NCBI GenBank assembly: GCA_029948255.1
Contig: JALIZF010001650.1
Location: forward strand, 420,001 to 484,000
Source: Telmatactis stephensoni
Lineage: Eukaryota; Cnidaria; Anthozoa; Actiniaria; Isophelliidae
Reading direction: 5' to 3'
DNA length: 64,000 nucleotides
Under the pieces are notes generated by a model. The model was not told the origin of the DNA, did not search any database, and saw only the letters and a list, made by a program, of their open reading frames with translations. Below are positions 57,024 through 64,000 of the stretch, in pieces. Numbering within the stretch: the first letter of the stretch is position 1; each line of letters begins with the position of its first letter. The translations under genes and the position numbers were made by a program.

Positions 57024-58391
57024 ATGTATATATGCTTGCTATTTACATGGTTCTGAGTCTAAAATCACCTAAAATAAAGAAACGATTGCCCTGCCTCTGA
57101 AGCCTCCTAGTCCAGGATGGCGTCGCTGTCGCTTTTTGAAAAGTTGTCAAGCCCCAGTTGGTTTTTGTAATCCGCCCGATCCTTTTCATTTGAGCGACAT
57201 TGCGTAAAGATCAGTCACAGCGATACACTTGATCAGCGGACTTTAATTTCCGGTTGAAACAGCCGTGTTGATGAGATGCATTATGTCTCAAAAGTTGCTG
57301 GGCTTACAAAAGTTTTATTTCTTTATTTTTAGTTAGCCGATTCAATAAAGGTCTTTACTATTGCGCTGGTTGCACTACAGGCAACCAGTATACGCTTCGA
57401 GGAGCGTCTTGTTAAAACCTTTATTAACGACAACATGTCAATCCCTCTTACCCTAGCGGCAGCTTATCTAAATGTCTTTTTTAAGCCGATATTGGGCTCG
57501 CCTTCACCTGGGCACAAGTGAACGCACAAGTGCGTCAAGATTACATATAGTTATCCATGTTCATTTTACTGTTTATAATTAAAGTTTTCCTGTTAATTAA
57601 TAAACGTTACATATGTCCAGATCTCTGTCATTGAGTTTCTTTCTTTGCGTTATCAATCCATACAGAAATTTCCTCCTACTGTATATTTCACATAGTATTT
57701 TCTCACAGCCTTTTGGATCACAGGCACCCCAAGCTCTGTTTTCGAGAGGGCATACCATCGACACATCGCACCAAAAACAAAAACAAAAAAACGCATGCAA
57801 ATAGGTCAAACAACAACAACCCAAAAGACTCCAAAACATCTATTCTAAATAAGTAAACATACAGACATTTCATTCAAGTTTTCAGAATAGCGAGATTTGT
57901 TTTAAATCAACAAACGACACAGGTAGCCCAAACTAATAATGTCATCGGACGCGTAAAGCGCCCTCGTAAAAAGAGCTTAAGGTGCCTGTGTTTGGATAAC
58001 TTCATCATCAGCCTTGACAAATTTAATACAACGGTAACACTAGCTAACAATTGTACACATTTTTTCCGGAGGCCATAGCTCCATAGAGGTAAAAATCACA
58101 GCTTGTCATTCCTCTGTATTGAAATGGTAAAAGGTCTTATCAGTTCTTTATTTCAAATAACTGGCAACCACACGTCCTCTTTTCGGAACGATTTTCCGAT
58201 GTCCTTGGGTAAACTACAATTATAATCTAAAGTCACAGAGAATCCAAGCTTAGTATCAGGGAATAGAGAATACTTCCAGGGATATGTCCGCTCCAACAAG
58301 CCACAAGTTGTGTCAGTGGAATCAAAATATGTTAAAATTGATTTCTTTCGAAAGGCTTTTTACATTTAGCAAACTTTTTATACATTTTTAC
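57024..58391. other. no gene seen
   Basis: Mixed composition with overlapping short frames at 57597-57839 and 57613-57804 on opposite strands; no motif or splice support. Confidence 0.4.
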
Positions 58392-58484
58392 TACGCTTCT
58401 CACTTGAGTGAGAAACGAGAAAGTTTTGAGACCTATGTTTTGACGTTAAAACTACAATGTTGCTAGGGGCAACGGCATAGTTTA

Positions 58485-58514
58485 TGACGTCACTGTTTCG
58501 TAAAACGCGCCAAA
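58485..58514 (+). promoter_or_regulatory. CRE-like and E2F-like sites before the IS630/Tc1 transposase
   Basis: TGACGTCA at 58485-58492 and GCGCCAAA at 58507-58514, five bases before ATG 58519. The same pair is inverted at 61656-61684. Confidence 0.5.
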
Positions 58515-58518
58515 CAAG

Positions 58519-59597
58519 ATGAACGTCAATCTAAAAGGAAGAACATTTGAAAAAGGTCTCCCTCTTTCTTCAGATTTACGAAGGTTGGTAATTGACGAGA
58601 TAGTAAGGGACGGAGGTGATATCAATACTGGCTACTTTCCTGGACAGTTCTCTCAGATAGCAAGGAAATTCAGAGTAAGTGTTAGCTGCATCACGAAGTT
58701 GTGGCACCGACTGCATACGGAACGTACGCTAGAGCCAAGCAAAAAAGGCGGAGGGAATCCAAGTAACCTAACTCAAGGAGATTTATTACTCATCGAAACA
58801 TTATATAGAGAAAGACCAACCATATCCCTAAGGGAAGTATATGACAAACTGATTGAATTTGGTGACATTCCCAATGAAACTTCAATATCTGGGATTGCGA
58901 GGGCGTTGAACAGCCATATGTTATCGGGTTTGAAATACACGAGGAAAAAAATGAGCACTGTTGCTGATGAAAGATTTACAGTTGAAAACATGGGATACAC
59001 GCAACTTTTTATTGATTATCTCCACAGGAAAAGACCCGTTTAAGCTTAAGTTTTTCGACGAATGCAGGTTGAAACTTCCCAGTCATGGAAAGCGATTATA
59101 TGGATATGGGCCACAGGGAGAACGATGCATAGAAGGTTTAAGATACCATGGATCACCAAACGTGACAGTTAATCTTTTAGCTGGACTTAACGGAGTAGAA
59201 TATATGAATACAGTGAGAGGCGGCTCAGATACTATTGACTTTTTAACGTTTTTTGGTGAAGCTGGCAATGCCGCTAATCTTCAAACCGGAAGGCCTGCAC
59301 TTGAGGTGGGGGATACAGTGGTAGCAGACAATTGCCCTACACATCACAATGTCGGTGGTGAAGCACTAAGAGCATGGCTTGATGATCGCGGTGTTGAACT
59401 TGTCTATACTCCAACTTATTCTCCTGACTTTAACCCCGTTGAATTTGTGTTCAATAAGATGAGAAGTGTTATGCGTTATGAACTTTGGGAGCTCACAAAC
59501 GAAAACACTGAACTATCAGCGTATGAAGCCGCAAGTTACATTACACCAAATGATATGGTGAATTTTTTTTAGATACACTTCGTACCTCAATATTTAG
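58519..59597 (+). pseudogene. IS630/Tc1-like DDE transposase, two small indels
   Basis: First frame 58519-59043: helix-turn-helix pair (FSQIARKFRVSVSCITKLWH; LREVYDKLIEFGDIP). A one-base loss near 59025 moves to the frame carrying FKLKFFDECRLKLPSHG (first Asp), VADNCPTHHN (second Asp) and YSPDFNPVEFVFNKM (Glu). An eight-T run at 59563-59570 then creates an early TAG; with seven T the protein ends at 59597 (RYTSYLNI). All three catalytic residues remain. The indels, one in a homopolymer, could be sequencing errors, in which case the gene is intact. Confidence 0.75.
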
Positions 59598-60251
59598 ATA
59601 AAATGTTTTCGCGTTCGGTCGCTGAAACTGAATACCAACGCGACAAATTTAAATGTTCGCATCTTTAGCCTCCGTGTTTACAGTATTGAAGTCTATTTAC
59701 TCTAGTAGACAACGATTAGATTGAGAGTGTGAATTAAAATAGGTATTAATTTACTAACTAAAAAGATTTTCAAACTCATTCTTTATTTAATTCCACAATT
59801 ATGTAAAACAATACTGAGTAGCGACTACAAGCTACACTAATGAACTGGCGCGTCTTTGTCTACTTATTTGCAACAAACGCGCGTAAACAAAACGTTATTT
59901 CTAGCTACTTTCGGTAGTAGTATACTCACGACCTTCATCGGCGTCAATGTCTAACGTAAAGAATAAAAAAATCAGTAACAATCTTCCAAAAACTATAATA
60001 ATTATGATTGATTTAAAAACATCCAAAGTTATTTCGAGTCGGCTCAAGACCTACAACTCGTTATCATTCCAAATATAAAATGATTTGAGCTTATGATACA
60101 AACAATTTTAAACATATTTTAAACATTATTAATCCTTACTAGATATAAATACAACAATAAATCAACTATTAAGTACAAACTGGATGTCTTTGTTTTGTTT
60201 TCATAGGCATGCACAGTTAGAAAACACAGATTTACTGATTATCCTAATCTT
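59598..60251. other. spacer between the convergent genes
   Basis: AT-rich; 3' untranslated regions of the two genes. No further gene seen. Confidence 0.45.
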
Positions 60252-61637
60252 TTATTGTAGGAGCGTGTAGTCTTTCAAACTCATAAGTGCTGTGGCCGCT
60301 GCATTTTCTTGTGTGTCTTCAGGTTCTACTTTAGTAGGTGGAATACAGGCGTCTTTCCCTGGTACATACATACCGACTTGTGGAGAACTTCCATCTGCTT
60401 TGCAAAACTCACTGTTCAGCTCATCTTGTAAACGCACTGCCAGACAAAAATCGTCGTCTTCGAGCTGTGTTAACCATGAACTTGAAGTATTTGTGCTGCC
60501 AGAAGTACCGCTTGCGGCGTAGGACGTGTAGTAGCTGCTATCATTTTGTATTTGGCACGGGAATCGGATGGCATATTCGTCTTCTAACTTTCGCTTTTTC
60601 GGATTCGTACATGTGGAACTCTCTTGCTGTCGTATAGGCAGTTTTAGTTCATATTCATCAACAGCTTCTCTCAATAATCGACAAGCCATATTCTTCGGCG
60701 GTAATTTCCCATTACATTTTTTCTGTAATAATGCAACATGTTTGTTTAGAAGTGCCCAGTTTTTGACACCGTTTACAATGTATCTTCCAGGATCAGAAGC
60801 AATAATATCGCTCTCGATTTTCTTTGCAAAGGATTCTTCTACCGATCTGTAAGCTCTCAGTTTGGTGTCGTAGTCACTTTTTAGATTACTTAGTTTGTTT
60901 TGACATTTAGTTACCTGTTGCGATAAATTTCGTCTGGTTGACTTTTCGTCGGGATGTTTGTCAAGAACTCCGCATAAAAATACTGAAATACATTCTTGAC
61001 CATCACAATTTCTCCTTGTATGTCCTTGCTTCATGTGACATTTTCCACAAATTGTAAGTACACCAGAGTTGATATGCATGGCCTTTGATAGTTCCCGCTC
61101 GAAATTATCTTTCTGCATCTCCGCTTTTTCTAACTCTGTTGCTGCTTGTTTGATACTGTCCATCCTCTGTGACAGCATACGATCAACTGGATTATCTGCT
61201 AAATTTGCGGAGGTAAAGCTCTGTGCTTTTGGCGCCTTTAGTGACAACTGGGTCGTGGACAACTGCACATTTGCACTGGAACTTTGTTGGGTAGTGTGAC
61301 TTGCAATCGGTGATCCTAACGCTCCAGCACGTAGTTTTATTCTCTTAAACTCCCTGTCGGGAACAACTCTCGCACTCTGCCATAAATCTGTAAACCCACG
61401 TTCATCATCAAAGTTCAAGTTGATCCAGTTGTCTTCATCATCTAAATAGCGAAGTCGGATTGAATGGCTGTCGAGAAAATTTAAGCTTGTACACTTTCGG
61501 GTAATATCATAAACAAGAGAAGAGAAAGTGTAGCATCCTGTTGAGACATCAGAAGCCAGCACCATAAAACTTATCCATTTTTGTTCATCTGTTTTTGGAC
61601 AACCAGTGTACTCAACTTTCACTTGATACTCAGCCAT
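60252..61637 (-). CDS. PB1-domain and zinc-knuckle accessory protein
   Basis: 461 codons from ATG 61637 (upstream codons lack an ATG and lie in the inverted repeat). N-terminal PB1-like fold: YQVKVEYTGCPKTDEQKWIS to IRLRYLDDEDNWINLNFDDE (the acidic OPCA-type motif) and FKRIKLRAGA. A coiled coil follows (MDSIKQAATELEKAEMQKDN), then a zinc knuckle CGKCHMKQGHTRRNCDGQEC, another coiled coil (SQQVTKCQNKLSNLKSDYD) and a KRKL basic patch. PB1 domains pair with each other; zinc knuckles bind nucleic acid. It may assemble with or guide the transposase; that is inference. Single exon, no lesions. Confidence 0.8.
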   Translation of the reverse strand: MAEYQVKVEYTGCPKTDEQKWISFMVLASDVSTGCYTFSSLVYDITRKCTSLNFLDSHSIRLRYLDDEDNWINLNFDDERGFTDLWQSARVVPDREFKRIKLRAGALGSPIASHTTQQSSSANVQLSTTQLSLKAPKAQSFTSANLADNPVDRMLSQRMDSIKQAATELEKAEMQKDNFERELSKAMHINSGVLTICGKCHMKQGHTRRNCDGQECISVFLCGVLDKHPDEKSTRRNLSQQVTKCQNKLSNLKSDYDTKLRAYRSVEESFAKKIESDIIASDPGRYIVNGVKNWALLNKHVALLQKKCNGKLPPKNMACRLLREAVDEYELKLPIRQQESSTCTNPKKRKLEDEYAIRFPCQIQNDSSYYTSYAASGTSGSTNTSSSWLTQLEDDDFCLAVRLQDELNSEFCKADGSSPQVGMYVPGKDACIPPTKVEPEDTQENAAATALMSLKDYTLLQ

Positions 61638-61655
61638 ATTGTAGAACTGAATGAG

Positions 61656-61684
61656 TTTGGCGCGCTTCGCGACTGATGACGTCA
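61656..61684 (-). promoter_or_regulatory. CRE-like and E2F-like sites before the PB1 gene
   Basis: Minus strand TGACGTCA (61684-61677) then GCGCCAAA (61663-61656), 18 bases before ATG 61637. Mirror of 58485-58514. Confidence 0.5.
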
Positions 61685-61974
61685 ACTTCCAATTCTGTTG
61701 CCCCTAGCAACATTGTAGTTTTAACGTCAAAACATAGGTCTCAAAACTTTCTCGTTTCTCACTCAAGTGAGAAGCGTAGTATGCTCACTGACGTGTTTTA
61801 TGCATTAATTATCTGCCTATGTGAAAGTAAGTATTTTTTTGTAGTGAGAAAACCTTTTCACAGTAAACAGCTATACCCAGTAGCTTGTCTGAGTAGGTCT
61901 GAGTAGAATAGTTAAATATATATGAATGAATACTACAGTATATCATATATATCAGTAGTGAAAGTAAGTTTCAA

Positions 61975-62480
61975 TAAAAGAAAAAAGAAAGTCGGCATGA
62001 CTTACCGATAGGGCAAGTCAAAAGAGAATTCAGTTGAAAGTTTAAAAAAATTCTGAATAAACAACTTATACCGAAAGGTTTGAAGAAATGACCAAAGAAA
62101 GTCTCAATCATGACCGACACAAAAAAGAAAGTCTGAATGAATGACCGACAAAGCTCGGAAAGTCTAAAATGAGTCAGTGCACGATAGAAAAAAAGTTAGG
62201 GAAAAAAAAGATCAAAGAAAGACTAAATGAATCACCGAATAGAAAGAACGTTTGAAAGAAAGCCGGTCTGAATAAATGAATGATAGATATGGAAAGAACC
62301 TTTGAACGATCAAAGCCGGAAAGTCTGAATGGATGGATAGATCATTGGAGCCGCTGTCCGTAGGGCCAAAATCTTTACAACGACGACAGCTCTAGTACCC
62401 AACCAACAAAAAGGAATTCTGAATAAGTGCTCAATGTGAAAATCAGAATGAATGACCGACAAAAACAGTCTGATCAACTT
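61975..62480. repeat. degenerate GAAAGTCTGAATGAATGACC repeat tract
   Basis: Loose tandem words GAAAGTCTGAATGA, ATGACCGACA and AAGAAAGT recur about 12 times without a fixed period; the complement (CATTCAGACTTTCTTT) appears at 62520. No coding role seen. Confidence 0.6.
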
Positions 62481-63632
62481 TCTTTGATAATTAATTCAAA
62501 CTTTCCTTGCATCGCGTCGTTCATTCAGACTTTCTTTCATCATTTCACAGAATTTTCTTGAATATGACTGTCAAAATTCTCAATTTGAAATTCGATTCCG
62601 AGTATTCCGATCCATGCATAGCTACAAAGACATTACAAAACTTGAATCCGATATTCTTAACGTTTTCAATCCGAGATTTCGAACCGCAAAAAATGCAAAA
62701 TCCGAGACGCTGATGTTAAAAAGCCGAGACTTCAAAACTTTATTGAATTTTGCCGAGACCATTCTACACCCCCACTATTGTGTATGAATTTTGTGTGCAC
62801 CCCAGGCAATACTCTTGAGCAGCGCCTACTGTTTGAACTAAGCTATAAATTCTTAGAAGGGCCGAGTTCAAATCATCCTCTATTTTTCACATAAATAGAA
62901 GAAATATTTCTTCCCTTCTTCCAATGTATAGTTTGTCTGCATTGTACTCATGTCAATTGTGCGAAAGCTATGGCATTTCTAATAAATTCCGTGGAAAAAA
63001 CAATTTAGTTACCATATCTCAAATTATTTTGTATTCCATCTACGAGAATTTCTATGATCGGTACCGCTCTTGTCTGGGGTCCCTGTGTTCTAATTTGCAT
63101 GAAGAATTTCACGTTATGTATTTCACATGTGAAATACAAAGGATACGAAAAAGCTCTATTACTATTTAGCGAGGAGGTAAGTTTGCAATCACAAAGAAAC
63201 ATTAGAAAGCGAAATGTTTTGGAAGATAAAATTTGTACATATATTTTTGGAAATTCTAACTTATTTGAATGCATGAGGTGTAGCAACTTCTATGAATCCA
63301 GGTTCCAATCGTTAGCTCGTTCGTTCGTTAGGTTTTACAGTCAAACTAAGAAAACCGTGAACACCTAAAATATGTCTGGAATGTTCAGAGCGTAGTAAAC
63401 AATCTTCTGAAAGCTCCCGAAACTACACCTGAAATCACGGACCGATCAATTTTTGCTCAAAATTGTTTGCTAAGTTTAATTGTTTTAAACTTGATTTTCG
63501 TCTTACTTTACAAGAAATCAAACTCACCAAAACATGTTAGAAATTCCGGTCAGGTATTTTCAAGTGTTTGTGGTAGCAGTCGATCACTCATTCTCATATT
63601 GCGATGTTCGCTATCTACTAACAAACGAATTG
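62481..63632. other. no gene seen
   Basis: Short frames at 62507, 62924, 63005 and 63054 overlap on opposite strands without motifs. A perfect palindrome GTATTTCACATGTGAAATAC lies at about 63119. Confidence 0.4.
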
Positions 63633-63634
63633 TA

Positions 63635-63785
63635 GAGTGATTTTCACCGGACTGTGAAATAGTTACTAAGCTAATAGACACTAATAGACTCTGCACCCTT
63701 TGTTTTCTTTTGTTGCAATACAACTATTAGACACTATTAAACACTGACTATTAGTAATTGTTTCACAGTCCGATGAAAATCACTC
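63635..63785. mobile_element. Tc1/mariner-type MITE
   Basis: Ends GAGTGATTTTCACCGGACTG and inverted GAGTGATTTTCATCGGACTG, TA at 63633-63634 and 63786-63787, 151 bases. Confidence 0.8.
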
Positions 63786-64000
63786 TAATGCTAATGTTCA
63801 ACCATCTAAACAATAACTTTTCACAAGTTGCTTTGAAAAAATATACAATAGCTCTCTGGTTGGCACATGAATGATAAAGGCTTACGTCATCGTGAGGACC
63901 GCTATAGCAAGAGTATTCTGTCAATCATTTCTAGCTTCTATGTGTCGATTTGCCAAAGAAAAACCCTGAGTTGCCGCATGCATAGACTATTTGAATGTAG

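Larger units (their letters stand above)
58394..61776. mobile_element. IS630/Tc1-like element with convergent PB1 gene, TA duplication
   Basis: Ends CGCTTCTCACTTGAGTGAG and inverted, flanked by TA at 58392-58393 and 61777-61778. The inverted repeats are 120-130 bases and run up to both start codons, including TTTTGACGTTAAAACTACAA, a GTTGCTAGGGGCAAC palindrome, TGACGTCA and GCGCCAAA. 3383 bases, two convergent genes. Confidence 0.85.

Noticed and set aside
63054..63368. 104-codon + frame near the window end
   Set aside because: Overlaps a minus-strand frame of equal length, no motif, and AT-rich composition explains both.

Overview
The window looks like animal (metazoan) nuclear DNA. Genes are split by GT-AG introns, the sequence is AT-rich, there is no prokaryotic gene organisation, and almost everything recognisable is transposable-element (TE) sequence. 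The mix of MULE, Ginger, Helitrons with protease domains, IS3EU-like integrase elements, Harbinger, hAT, a CR1/Jockey-type LINE and many foldback elements suggests a cnidarian, probably an anthozoan. That placement is inference from the TE repertoire only.

Layout. (1) 1-8.2 kb: the last three exons of a + strand gene of unknown function; one intron holds a MULE with minisatellite-bearing inverted repeats, the next a foldback element. (2) 8.6-10.5 kb: decayed 5' part of a Helitron gene with a tegument-like/deubiquitinase-like cysteine protease domain. (3) 10.76-12.35 kb: Harbinger-type element with TAA duplication. (4) 12.4-21.4 kb: a nest. A 5'-truncated LINE, itself split by a hAT element, lies in a Myb/SANT-like gene; beside it is a 5.4 kb Ginger element (integrase, Ulp1, OTU) whose integrase is split by a 660 bp foldback element. 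(5) 21.4-28 kb: an OTU-protease relic, then a 19-bp minisatellite element split by a 5.5 kb element coding for a transposase-like protein and a DEDD exonuclease. (6) 30.3-38.4 kb: an integrase/HECT element split twice, by an apparently intact 5.6 kb IS3EU-like element (transposase plus convergent RING protein) and by a deletion derivative of its own family. (7) 39.4-42.3 kb: 3 kb element with ~600 bp inverted repeats. (8) 43.3-53.4 kb: minisatellite element, Ty3/Gypsy fragment, and a Helitron fragment split by an 8.1 kb element with a ~1290-residue gene. (9) 55-57 kb: second OTU relic and a 149-bp satellite between two MITEs. (10) 58.4-61.8 kb: IS630/Tc1-like element with a convergent PB1/zinc-knuckle gene.

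How it works together: several elements pair a DDE transposase with a second convergent gene, each started from one copy of the inverted repeat. In two unrelated elements both repeats carry a CRE-like TGACGTCA plus an E2F-like site next to the start codons. Many accessory domains act on ubiquitin or SUMO (RING, HECT, Ulp1, OTU, tegument-like protease). Apart from the first gene I see no convincing host gene, no tRNA or rRNA gene and no CRISPR array.
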